A DNA stretch of 64,000 nucleotides from assembly GCF_023161665.1 (NCBI RefSeq), contig NZ_JALNTW010000002.1:310001-374000 (forward strand), written 5' to 3'. The notes beneath the pieces were generated by a model. It searched no databases. It was not told where the DNA came from and saw nothing but the letters and a program-made list of their open reading frames with translations. The position numbers and the translations under genes are program-made. The stretch comes from Shewanella sp. 1CM18E. Lineage in GTDB: Bacteria; Pseudomonadota; Gammaproteobacteria; Enterobacterales; Shewanellaceae. Shown here piece after piece: positions 56,186-64,000 of the stretch; the stretch's first letter is position 1; every line of letters starts with the position of its first letter.

Positions 56186-56764
56186 ATGACTCGTTCAATC
56201 ACTGCTTATAAATCGCTATTAGTGTCTGCTTTAATCGCGCCGTTACCGGCTTTTGCCATGGCATCAGACACGACAAATGTATTGTTACTGGCTATTACGC
56301 TCGCAGGCTTCAGTCTTTTCAATTTAGCGCTCAACGCACTGTTTTACTTTACTGGCAAATATCACAGCCGTAACTTCGCCAAAATGCATGCGTTGATTGC
56401 CATCATCCCTGCTGTTATCGCGCTATTTGTCGTGCTAATTTATTTTGATACCGCCGGTGCAATTTCAATGAATATCGGTGTCATCATTGTCAGTGTTGCA
56501 TTAAGTCTATTGCCACTACAACTTACCCTTTCAGCCCAAAAAGCGCCGACTCAACACACTGCATTAATTATTGCACTCGCAGCAGTATTGCTACTTTTAA
56601 CAGCTTACTACATCACGCCAATCGCTATTTTTGCTATCGCCTGTGCCCATGTTGCGTTAACGAGCCAAGCAGATATAAAAGTAAAATTTATCGCACTCTC
56701 AACCTTAGCAGTAGCTTATGGCTATTTAGGTTACTGGGCTTATCAAATCATCCAATTTAGCTAA
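56186..56764 (+). CDS. Membrane protein of unknown function next to mtrB
   Basis: A 192-residue protein with six hydrophobic stretches (about residues 8-27, 31-54, 66-86, 92-110, 124-140, 144-185 as a pair), so an integral inner-membrane protein; the first may be a signal anchor. No family was recognised and there are no heme or metal motifs. A KYHSRNFAKMHAL loop is the only markedly charged segment. The ribosome site is weak (AAAG). It lies between the electron transfer locus and a DNA glycosylase-like gene, with a CRP-like site upstream. A role in respiration can only be guessed from position. Confidence 0.75.
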   Translation: MTRSITAYKSLLVSALIAPLPAFAMASDTTNVLLLAITLAGFSLFNLALNALFYFTGKYHSRNFAKMHALIAIIPAVIALFVVLIYFDTAGAISMNIGVIIVSVALSLLPLQLTLSAQKAPTQHTALIIALAAVLLLLTAYYITPIAIFAIACAHVALTSQADIKVKFIALSTLAVAYGYLGYWAYQIIQFS

Positions 56765-56793
56765 GCTAAAACTGAGCTAACCTGAAATCTCTT

Positions 56794-57396
56794 ATGCCTA
56801 ATGAGCAATTGATAAAACTCCAAACAGACATTGCACACTGCCAAATATGTGCAGCGAGCCTGCCCTTAGGAGCTAAGCCAATTGTTCAATTAGGCGCATC
56901 GGCCAAAATACTGATTGCGGGCCAAGCTCCTGGACGTAAAACCCATGAAAAAGGTCGCCCTTTTGATGATGCCAGCGGTAAACGCCTTCGCAACTGGTTA
57001 GGAGTGAGTGAAGCGCAATTTTATAATCCTGATTTATTTGCCATCCTTCCTATGGGCTTTTGCTTTCCCGGTAGTTATTCAAAAATTGACAAACAAAGTG
57101 GTGACAAGCCGCCACGACCTGAATGCGCAGCAAAATGGCGCCAAGATGTATTAAGCCAACTTGAAAATATAGAACTCACACTCCTTGTGGGAAAGTACGC
57201 CATCGAGTGGCACTTGCAACAAAACCTTACCGTCACGCAATCTGTCGCTAACTGGCAATCACTGTGGCCAAAAACGTTAGTTATGCCCCACCCTAGTCCG
57301 AGAAATAATATCTGGCTAAAACGACATCCTCAATTTGAGGCTGATATCGTTCCCAAGCTTCAACAACGTATTGCGGCATTAATCGCTACTCAATAA
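56794..57396 (+). CDS. Uracil-DNA glycosylase-superfamily protein
   Basis: A 200-residue protein showing the UDG superfamily motif 1 as GQAPGRKTHEKGRPFDDASG (about residues 42-61) and motif 2 as HPSPRN (about residues 167-172). An LLVGKYA strand lies between. The N-terminal CQIC resembles half of the four-cysteine iron-sulfur site of family 4 enzymes, but the other two cysteines are not in the usual places. Many such proteins in Proteobacteria are annotated only as superfamily members. It would excise uracil or damaged bases if active. The gene is 29 bases after the membrane-protein gene, so possibly co-transcribed. Confidence 0.8.
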   Translation: MPNEQLIKLQTDIAHCQICAASLPLGAKPIVQLGASAKILIAGQAPGRKTHEKGRPFDDASGKRLRNWLGVSEAQFYNPDLFAILPMGFCFPGSYSKIDKQSGDKPPRPECAAKWRQDVLSQLENIELTLLVGKYAIEWHLQQNLTVTQSVANWQSLWPKTLVMPHPSPRNNIWLKRHPQFEADIVPKLQQRIAALIATQ

Positions 57397-57575
57397 ATAT
57401 TTACCCGCCTCACAGAACACAATTCGGGAGCTGTTATACTGTCTGAGTTTAAATACTATTGCCAACTGCAATCATTAGTTTGATTTAATCAAGCAGCCTG
57501 ATTTATATAAAATATTTATTATCGACCCACTAGCTAAAGCTCAGCTGTTCACCCCATTAATGTAAAGGAAATTGC

Positions 57576-58733
57576 GTGTACTTTCTCGATGCCTCAATAG
57601 CCAGACAAATTGTGCAACGCACGATGAAAATCATCGGCCATAATATTAATGTGATGAATAACCACGGCGTGATTTTAGGCTCCGGTGATCGCCATCGAGT
57701 TGGCGAAACTCATGAAGGTGCGCTACTGGCAATCAGCCAAAAACGTACAGTTGAAATCAGCACCAAAAATACCGGTACACTGCAAGGCGTAAAGCCGGGG
57801 ATCAATCTGCCGCTACATTATAAAGGCGATATCATTGGGGTTATTGGGATCACCGGTGAGCCTGAAACATTAAGAAATTACGGTGAGTTACTCAAAATGA
57901 CCGCAGAGCTGATTGTGGAGCAAGCCAATACACTTGAACAGGCTCAGTGGCACTATCGCCAAAAAGAAGAACTGATTATTGAGTTGATCAAATCTGAGGG
58001 GCCATTTACCTCACATCAGCGTAACTGGGCGTCGCAACTCAATATTGACCTCGATATTCCACGAGTGGTTGCACTTATCAAAATTCAAAACGATGAGGAA
58101 GAAACCACAGCTAACTCAATGTTAAAGCAGGTACTTCATTTACTTGAAAATCCATCCAGGGGCAACTTAGTTGCAATGACCTCGATGACGGAACTGGTCA
58201 TTTTAAAACCTGCTTTTCTTGATGGTAAAATGTGGGATCCTGAGCTTGAAAGCGAACGAATCGATCAACTACTCGCCAGATTACCTGCAATCCTAGTGAG
58301 TCGGCTGAAAATATCGCTAGGTCATTTTTTCCCAGCGGTAGAAGATCTTAACCGCTCCTATCAAACTGCAATTGAAACCTTAGTTATCGGCCAACAAATA
58401 AGGCCTGAGCAAAACAAATATCTATATGAAGATTATTCATTATCAGTGTTACTTTCTGCACTAAAAGACAGTTGGCGTGGTAAGGAGCTGCTATCACCTT
58501 ATCAAGCACTATTAACAGCCGATAAAAATGGCCAATTAGTCAAAACATTAAGTGCCTATTTACAACATTTTGGAGATTTACAACAGTGCGCCAATAGCCT
58601 GTTTATCCATAGAAACACACTACGCTACCGCCTTGATAAAATTCAAAGAGTGACTGGTGTTAATATTGACCAACTAGATGGCCTACTACAGCTTTATATC
58701 GGCCAAGTGGTAACCAGTACAAAAGAAATCTAA
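57576..58733 (+). CDS. cdaR: CdaR/SdaR-type sugar-diacid (glycerate) regulator
   Basis: A 385-residue activator with the N-terminal putative sugar-diacid recognition domain (IIGHNINVMNNHGVILGSGDRHRVGETHEGA, here cited only by its NINVM and GSGDRxRxG marks). A middle GGDEF-like CdaR region and a C-terminal PucR-type helix-turn-helix (LFIHRNTLRYRLDKIQ, about residues 343-358) follow. In enterobacteria CdaR responds to glycerate and switches on galactarate, glucarate and glycerate genes; gntP and glycerate kinase lie 3-5 kb downstream here. The start is GTG with AAAGGA upstream. Confidence 0.9.
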   Translation: MYFLDASIARQIVQRTMKIIGHNINVMNNHGVILGSGDRHRVGETHEGALLAISQKRTVEISTKNTGTLQGVKPGINLPLHYKGDIIGVIGITGEPETLRNYGELLKMTAELIVEQANTLEQAQWHYRQKEELIIELIKSEGPFTSHQRNWASQLNIDLDIPRVVALIKIQNDEEETTANSMLKQVLHLLENPSRGNLVAMTSMTELVILKPAFLDGKMWDPELESERIDQLLARLPAILVSRLKISLGHFFPAVEDLNRSYQTAIETLVIGQQIRPEQNKYLYEDYSLSVLLSALKDSWRGKELLSPYQALLTADKNGQLVKTLSAYLQHFGDLQQCANSLFIHRNTLRYRLDKIQRVTGVNIDQLDGLLQLYIGQVVTSTKEI

Positions 58734-59342
58734 ACCATCAAAAAATTCAGGTTAAGAATATACACGTTTACCTGGGTAAAAATAGATTTCATATAAATTC
58801 TAATAAAGTAATCATCAAAACAATAACCACAAAAAACTTATCTAAAAGTAAACAAAAAATAGAATTAACTTTTAAATACTAAAAAAGCCAACGTTAATAT
58901 AATTTAAAAGTTGATGGATAAAAATGAATAAAAACCAACTTAACTATATAGACAAAGGTTAGCTTATATAAATCCACTTAACTCCACACCACCAAAAAAC
59001 CTCATAAAAGTCCAACCAAAATCCACATAACACATGACTATGTGTCAAAAACACGTTCGGCATTACCAACAAACAGTGCATGCTAATAACCCAATATAAA
59101 ATATCAACTACTGTATTACCATTGAACTCTTTAGATAAATATCGAGTTTAAGATACGCCCTAAAAACGACAACCAAAATTAAACAGTAAATCTCACCTTT
59201 ACCATAAAACCCCATTCACTTACACAACAAAAACATTAAACTTATTTTAATAAAAAGTTAATTCCAAGCAAGGAAAATAAACCGGCCTGCTTTGTTCAAA
59301 TAAAACACTAACATCTTACACACCGTATGAAAACCAAAAAAC

Positions 59343-59358
59343 CGTGATAAACATCACA
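59343..59358 (+). promoter_or_regulatory. CRP-like site upstream of the chemoreceptor gene
   Basis: CGTGA-N6-TCACA, nine of ten core positions with a perfect GTGA-N6-TCAC core, about 140 bases before the ATG at 59495. Confidence 0.55.
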
Positions 59359-59431
59359 CAGCTTTTTGTTGTTAGATTAACAACTTAATAATAATATTTT
59401 TGCAAACCACAAGGATGATACCAATCGCTAA

Positions 59432-59451
59432 ACTAGCCCTCACTAGCCCTC
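59432..59451. repeat. ACTAGCCCTC tandem repeat
   Basis: Two exact copies and a partial third (ACTAGC) of a 10-base unit, about 45-60 bases before the chemoreceptor start. Confidence 0.8.
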
Positions 59452-59494
59452 ACTAGCGCATTCTTAAATAATAATATTGAAATGGAATCCATCT

Positions 59495-61348
59495 ATGTCT
59501 ATAAAAAACACAATGCATGCAATGCTAGTGACTGTTATTATTGTAATTAGTTTATTACTAGCAAGTGCCTTTCACTTTATCAATAAAGTAGAAACGGGTA
59601 TGCGTGCCTCTCAACTCATCTCGTTAGTTGAAATCGACATGTTAAATCTACGTAAGGAAGAAAAGGACTTTTTATCTCGAAAGGAAATAAAGTACCAGAA
59701 TAATTTCGAAGTAACATTTACCGAGTTAACAACAAATTTAACAGCCCTAAACAACACATTAGATAAAGCTGGAATTCCTTTTTCAGACTACAATTTACTA
59801 ACAGAAACCTTTAACAAATATCAACTACACTTTAATAACATGGTGTCACTTGAAGTTGAAATGGGGCTAAATGAAAAGCAAGGCGTATATGGTCAATTAC
59901 GTCAAGCAGCCCATAGTTTAGAGCAACACTTAAATCAGACAAACGACATAGAACTAGCAACAGGAATATTACAACTTAGGCGTAATGAAAAAGACTTTAT
60001 GCTACGTGGTAATACTAAGTACCAAGATGCATTTGATGATATCGCCAAGGCGCTGATTAATAAGTTATCTGATTCTGATGAGCTTACTTCACTGGGATTA
60101 TTACAAAACTATCAAAATGCTTTTACGCAACTAGTTAACTTATCTCGCCAACAAGGACTAAATGATTCTGAAGGTAAAATTGGCGAGTTAAGGTCAACTA
60201 TTCAAGCAACGGAAGGCTTATTAACAGAAAACTCAATTTACATAGAAAGTACTATTCTAAAAGTAATTGATGAAGCCAAATACACTATGATGGTGCTTGG
60301 ACTAATTACCATAATACTACTTTCACTATTCATTTCATTAATGGTGCGTAAGATCTGTAACCGCCTTAATCAGGTGACCGACGCAATGAACGAAATCTCC
60401 CAAGGCGATGGCAACCTATGTGTCACACTTGATGAAAGCGGTAAAGATGAAATCGCACAAATTGGCACAGCATTCAATCAGTTTGTCGGAAAAATCCATC
60501 ACACAGTTAGTGGAGTTTCAGTCCGTGTGATCCAATTGGCTAGTATGGTAGAAAACATGTCAGAAGTGATGGAAAAAACCAAATCAGCCGCGATTAAGCA
60601 GCAAAATGATATTGAGCAGATCTCAACTTCTGTAGAAGAAATGAATGTAACCATTGCCGATGTTTCGCGCAACGTATCAATCGCAGAGCAATCAGTTATT
60701 CATACGAAAGAAAAAGCTTATAACGGCTTTGAGATCACCCAAAAAAGCGGCGAAGATGTTGCATCATTATCTATTGAAGTTTCAGGCGCTATGCAAGTCA
60801 TTGAAAAACTAATTGGCCACAGTAAAGAAATTAGTGATGTTTTAAAAGTGATTGAAAGCATCGCAAGCCAAACTAACTTGCTAGCTTTAAATGCTGCGAT
60901 TGAAGCTGCCCGAGCAGGTGAATCTGGTCGAGGATTTGCGGTAGTAGCAGATGAAGTACGCTCATTAGCTATACGTACTCAAGATGCTACGAAAGAAATC
61001 ATGACTATAACAACAGGCATTGAAACAGATGCGAATATGGCATCGAGCGTAATGGAATCGAGTGAGTCACAAGCAGCTAATGCACTAAATCAAACTCAGC
61101 TCGCCAATAACGCCTTACTAGAGATTAAAAACTCCATAGAAAGCGTAAGTGAACTTAACCGACAAATTGTTGTGGCAACAGAGCAGCAAAGTCAGTCGAC
61201 AACAGAGATAAGCTTACATATGGCGGATATTAGTATCTTATGCCAAGAATCAACTCTTGATATTGAAACACTATCCGCTACAAACTACGAATTAAACCAG
61301 ATGGCTCATGATCTTAAGTTGTTAGTTGGTAACTTTAAACTACAGTAA
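59495..61348 (+). CDS. Methyl-accepting chemotaxis protein with HBM-type sensor domain
   Basis: A 617-residue chemoreceptor. Membrane helix 1 spans about residues 7-29 ([19 protein letters not shown]). The periplasmic four-helix sensor of about 230 residues carries twin [17 protein letters not shown] and [17 protein letters not shown] repeats, the mark of helical bimodular (HBM) sensors. TM2 is about residues 263-285, then HAMP and a signalling domain with tip [20 protein letters not shown] (about 455-474). There is no C-terminal CheR/CheB tether pentapeptide. Known HBM receptors bind organic acids such as TCA intermediates; glycerate or related acids are a fair guess here from neighbours. 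An in-frame TTG upstream is ignored. Confidence 0.9.
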   Translation: MSIKNTMHAMLVTVIIVISLLLASAFHFINKVETGMRASQLISLVEIDMLNLRKEEKDFLSRKEIKYQNNFEVTFTELTTNLTALNNTLDKAGIPFSDYNLLTETFNKYQLHFNNMVSLEVEMGLNEKQGVYGQLRQAAHSLEQHLNQTNDIELATGILQLRRNEKDFMLRGNTKYQDAFDDIAKALINKLSDSDELTSLGLLQNYQNAFTQLVNLSRQQGLNDSEGKIGELRSTIQATEGLLTENSIYIESTILKVIDEAKYTMMVLGLITIILLSLFISLMVRKICNRLNQVTDAMNEISQGDGNLCVTLDESGKDEIAQIGTAFNQFVGKIHHTVSGVSVRVIQLASMVENMSEVMEKTKSAAIKQQNDIEQISTSVEEMNVTIADVSRNVSIAEQSVIHTKEKAYNGFEITQKSGEDVASLSIEVSGAMQVIEKLIGHSKEISDVLKVIESIASQTNLLALNAAIEAARAGESGRGFAVVADEVRSLAIRTQDATKEIMTITTGIETDANMASSVMESSESQAANALNQTQLANNALLEIKNSIESVSELNRQIVVATEQQSQSTTEISLHMADISILCQESTLDIETLSATNYELNQMAHDLKLLVGNFKLQ

Positions 61349-61405
61349 AAACAAAACAGCTCCAGTCATCAGCTCTGCCTTAATGGGTCAAAAACTAGAG
61401 AAATT

Positions 61406-61433
61406 AGTGGGTAAGCAGAAATGCTTACCCACT
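61406..61433 (+). terminator. Terminator of the chemoreceptor gene
   Basis: AGTGGGTAAGCA-GAAA-TGCTTACCCACT, a perfect 12-base-pair stem with a GAAA tetraloop, followed by TGCTATTTTAG. Confidence 0.75.
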
Positions 61434-61775
61434 TGCTATTTTAGTCTAATGTTAACTAGAGACTTTTCACCCCTTCATATAAAAGGGCAGATTTAAGCTA
61501 AGTACTTAAAACTAGCTATTTTCGTATTTAACGAGTCAGTTTATTAGATATAAACGACCAAAGTAGAGCGGCTCTCCACATAAAACTGTGCACTCGCACA
61601 AAAATCATTTTAACCAAGAATGTAAATCAGTGAGTCAGACCAAAGTAATATCTACTTAGCCACCGCATAATATTTCAGCCTGAAATACCTTGGTGCGCTG
61701 TATTAAGTCAGTGATTCCAATGTGGCTTTACAAACATACCTTACATATAAATATAAACCCCATATAGGGATCATT

Positions 61776-63134
61776 ATGAGCTTAGTACTGATTTTACTGG
61801 CTGTGATTGCGTTCATTGTTATCGCCACCGCTAAATTTAAATTACATCCGTTTTTAACCCTAATTCTAGCTTCGTTTTTAGCCGCTTTTGCTTATGGTCT
61901 GCCAAGTGCAGATATTGCCAAAACAATCACCTCAGGTTTTGGTGGCATTTTAGGTTACATAGGTTTGGTTATCGTTTTAGGTACTATCATTGGTACCATT
62001 TTAGAAAAAAGTGGTGCGGCTATTACCATGGCAGATGTGGTGATTAAAGTGCTAGGCAAACGCTTCCCGACCCTCACCATGTCAATCATTGGTTATATCG
62101 TATCTATTCCAGTATTTTGCGACTCAGGCTTTGTGATCTTAAACTCACTCAAACAATCAATGGCTAACCGCATGAAAGTATCAAGCGTGTCAATGAGCGT
62201 TGCGCTAGCAACCGGTCTATACGCAACTCATACCTTTGTGCCACCAACACCGGGCCCAATCGCTGCAGCGGGTAACCTAGGCCTTGAATCAAATCTTGGT
62301 TTAGTGATTTTTGTCGGTATTTTTGTGGCCGCATTTGCCGCGTTAGCAGGCACATTATGGGCAAACCGCTTTGCCAATACTCAACCAGATGGTGAAGGCG
62401 CAGAAGAGCTACTTAATCAGCAAGACGAATTTGATAACCTGAAAAAAGCGTACGGCACATTACCTAGCCCAACTCGTGCATTTGCCCCTATTTTTGTGCC
62501 TATCTTACTTATCTGTTTAGGGTCAATTGCTAACTTCCCATCTGCACCAGTCGGTGATGGTGTAATGTTTGATATTCTAGCGTTTCTAGGTCAGCCAGTT
62601 AATGCTTTGATGATTGGTTTGTTCCTGTCGCTATCACTGCTTAAGAGCAACGATAAAGTAAAAGAGTTTAGTGATCGCATTAGCCAAGGTTTAGTTGTTG
62701 CTGCGCCAATCCTATTAATCACAGGTGCTGGCGGCGCATTTGGTGCCATTCTTAAAGCAACCGATATTGGTACCTTCTTAGGCGAGTCATTATCAGCACT
62801 GGGCATTGGTATTTTTATGCCGTTTGTTGTGGCTGCTGCACTAAAGTCTGCGCAGGGTTCATCAACAGTGGCACTAGTCGCAACTTCTGCATTAGTTGCG
62901 CCTATGCTTGGCGATATTGGCTTAGCAAGCGATATGGGCCGTGTATTAACAGTGATGGCGATTGGTGCTGGCGCGATGACCGTTTCTCATGCAAACGACA
63001 GCTTCTTCTGGGTAGTGACTCAATTTAGCCGCATGAGCGTTAAACAAGCCTATAAAGCGCAAACAATGGCAACACTTATCCAAGGTATCACCGCGATGGC
63101 GTTAGTTTACTTGCTAAGCTTGGTCATGCTTTAA
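61776..63134 (+). CDS. GntP-family permease (gluconate/glycerate type)
   Basis: A 452-residue inner-membrane transporter with about twelve hydrophobic segments and GntP family stretches: KFKLHPFLTLILAS, GFGGILGYIGLVIVLGTIIG, IPVFCDSGFVIL, THTFVPPTPGPIAAA and AQGSSTVA. It takes up a sugar acid by proton symport; position between cdaR and glycerate kinase points to glycerate. ATG 61776 follows AGGGATC; upstream in-frame codons are ignored. The 342-base gap before it (61434-61775) contains no confident site apart from this ribosome site. Confidence 0.85.
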   Translation: MSLVLILLAVIAFIVIATAKFKLHPFLTLILASFLAAFAYGLPSADIAKTITSGFGGILGYIGLVIVLGTIIGTILEKSGAAITMADVVIKVLGKRFPTLTMSIIGYIVSIPVFCDSGFVILNSLKQSMANRMKVSSVSMSVALATGLYATHTFVPPTPGPIAAAGNLGLESNLGLVIFVGIFVAAFAALAGTLWANRFANTQPDGEGAEELLNQQDEFDNLKKAYGTLPSPTRAFAPIFVPILLICLGSIANFPSAPVGDGVMFDILAFLGQPVNALMIGLFLSLSLLKSNDKVKEFSDRISQGLVVAAPILLITGAGGAFGAILKATDIGTFLGESLSALGIGIFMPFVVAAALKSAQGSSTVALVATSALVAPMLGDIGLASDMGRVLTVMAIGAGAMTVSHANDSFFWVVTQFSRMSVKQAYKAQTMATLIQGITAMALVYLLSLVML

Positions 63135-63151
63135 GCGTTAATCACACGTTG

Positions 63152-63190
63152 AATTAGACGAGCATTACACTAAAAGCTGCTCGTCTAATT
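63152..63190 (+). other. Inverted repeat between gntP and glycerate kinase genes
   Basis: AATTAGACGAGCA/TGCTCGTCTAATT, a perfect 13-base-pair stem with a 13-base loop, without a T run. It could be a transcript-end or stabilising structure, or an operator in the gntP-garK gap. Confidence 0.7.
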
Positions 63191-63269
63191 CTCGCAGTTC
63201 ACTCATCAAATCTAAACGCAAGTCTGCTTCATTCTTTGGAACCAGCCACACTTCGCTATAGGAAAACCC

Positions 63270-64000
63270 ATGAAAATTGTGATAGCCCCAGACTCATTCA
63301 AAGAAAGCCTGACGGCGATGGAAGTGGCCAACGAAATTGAGCGTGGATTTCGTACAGCCTTACCGAATGCTGAATATATTAAAGTACCGGTTGCCGATGG
63401 CGGCGAAGGCACGGTGCAGTCTATGGTTGATGCCACTCAAGGCCACATAGTCAAACTGCATGTCACAGGACCTTTAGGCAATAAAGTACAAGCATTTTAT
63501 GGCATTTTAGGTGCTGGTTATCAAGGTAATAAAAAAACAGCTGTTATTGAAATGGCTGCGGCATCGGGGCTGCATTTAGCCGCCGAACACGCTAGAAACC
63601 CTTTGCTAACCACCAGCTATGGCACCGGCGAGCTAATTGTCGATGCATTAAACCGCGGTATTGAGCATATTATTATCGGCCTTGGCGGCAGCGCAACGAA
63701 CGATGGTGGCGCAGGCATGGCACAGGCTATTGGTGCTCACTTACTTGACGCTTCAGGTAAAGCCATTGCGACTGGCGGCGCTGCATTGACTCAGTTGGCA
63801 ACAATTGACTTAAAAGACTTGCATCCACTAATAGCAAAATGCAGCTTTGAGGTTGCCTGCGATGTTAATAACCCCCTATGTGGCGACAAAGGTGCCTCCG
63901 CTATTTTTGGTCCACAAAAAGGCGCGACACCGCAAATGGTAGAGCAATTAGACGCAGCCCTAGGCCATTACGCAAATATTATTGCGCAAACAGGTATTGA
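63270..64000 (+). CDS. garK: Glycerate 2-kinase (GarK/GlxK family), N-terminal part
   Basis: The frame is open to the end of the window, giving the first 243 residues of a protein usually about 380 long. It phosphorylates D-glycerate to 2-phosphoglycerate, feeding glycolysis. Family marks: [16 protein letters not shown] start, [38 protein letters not shown] and [16 protein letters not shown] lies 7 bases before the ATG. It follows gntP, probably in the same unit, with a large inverted repeat between. Confidence 0.92.
   Translation, partial: MKIVIAPDSFKESLTAMEVANEIERGFRTALPNAEYIKVPVADGGEGTVQSMVDATQGHIVKLHVTGPLGNKVQAFYGILGAGYQGNKKTAVIEMAAASGLHLAAEHARNPLLTTSYGTGELIVDALNRGIEHIIIGLGGSATNDGGAGMAQAIGAHLLDASGKAIATGGAALTQLATIDLKDLHPLIAKCSFEVACDVNNPLCGDKGASAIFGPQKGATPQMVEQLDAALGHYANIIAQTGI

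Larger units (their letters stand above)
58734..59494. other. AT-rich 760-base intergenic stretch
   Basis: No open frame of note. It contains an ACACAT-GACT-ATGTGT inverted repeat (59030-59045), the CRP-like site and a short tandem repeat listed separately, and many A/T runs that could bind H-NS-like proteins. No terminator for cdaR was recognised. It separates cdaR from the chemoreceptor. Confidence 0.6.

Noticed and set aside
58734..59494. Possible mobile-element remnant in the AT-rich gap
   Set aside because: No terminal repeats, target duplications or transposase fragments were found in any frame.

Overview
The window is a contiguous piece of a Gammaproteobacterial chromosome, almost certainly a Shewanella. 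The evidence is the metal-reduction (Mtr) cytochrome cluster, its position next to feoAB, and the order of conserved neighbours: psp, sap, fabV, ppiD, hupB, lon, clpX, clpP, tig, tRNAs, folD, cysS, ppiB, lpxH, miaE, glnS. The 11-heme UndA-like gene and the moderate G+C suggest a marine or cold-water species, but the species cannot be fixed from this sequence. No insertion sequence, prophage, CRISPR array or clear pseudogene was seen.

Layout. 1-1.6 kb: end of a histone-deacetylase-like gene, a ComFB-family gene, the 4.5S SRP RNA and a ComEA-like DNA-binding protein. 1.9-4.6 kb: a DASS anion/Na+ symporter and methionine gamma-lyase. 5.0-15.7 kb: the phage-shock operon (pspABC-ycjX-ycjF) divergent from pspF, followed by sapABCDF. 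15.9-26 kb: fabV, then ppiD, hupB, lon, clpX, clpP and tig on the minus strand. 26.2-26.7 kb: a tRNA Pro-Arg-His operon. 27-34.3 kb: housekeeping genes folD, cysS, ppiB, lpxH, miaE, a Yip1-family gene and glnS. 34.5-37 kb: feoAB ferrous iron uptake. 37.4-55.9 kb: an 18-kb extracellular electron transfer locus. 56-58.7 kb: a membrane protein, a uracil-DNA-glycosylase-family protein and the CdaR-type regulator. 59.5-64 kb: an HBM-type chemoreceptor, a GntP permease and the start of glycerate kinase.

The centre of the window is the electron transfer locus mtrD-mtrE-mtrF-omcA-undA-(omcA-like)-mtrC-mtrA-mtrB. Two complete porin-cytochrome modules (MtrD/MtrE/MtrF and MtrA/MtrB/MtrC) flank three further outer-membrane lipoprotein cytochromes. 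Counting CXXCH motifs gives 10 (MtrD), 10 (MtrF), 10 (OmcA), 11 (UndA-like), 10 (OmcA-like), 10 (MtrC) and 10 (MtrA), 71 covalent hemes in all. Electrons would pass from a periplasmic decaheme through a porin to the cell-surface cytochromes and on to Fe(III)/Mn(IV) minerals or flavins. The neighbouring feoAB would import the Fe(II) produced.

The individual surface cytochromes appear to have different controls. There is a perfect FNR/EtrA box before undA, a strong Fur box before the third OmcA-family gene, CRP-like sites before mtrD, omcA and the OmcA-like gene, terminators between the internal units, and a repetitive, foldable leader on undA. Together these suggest a set of surface cytochromes that are switched separately according to iron, oxygen and carbon state.
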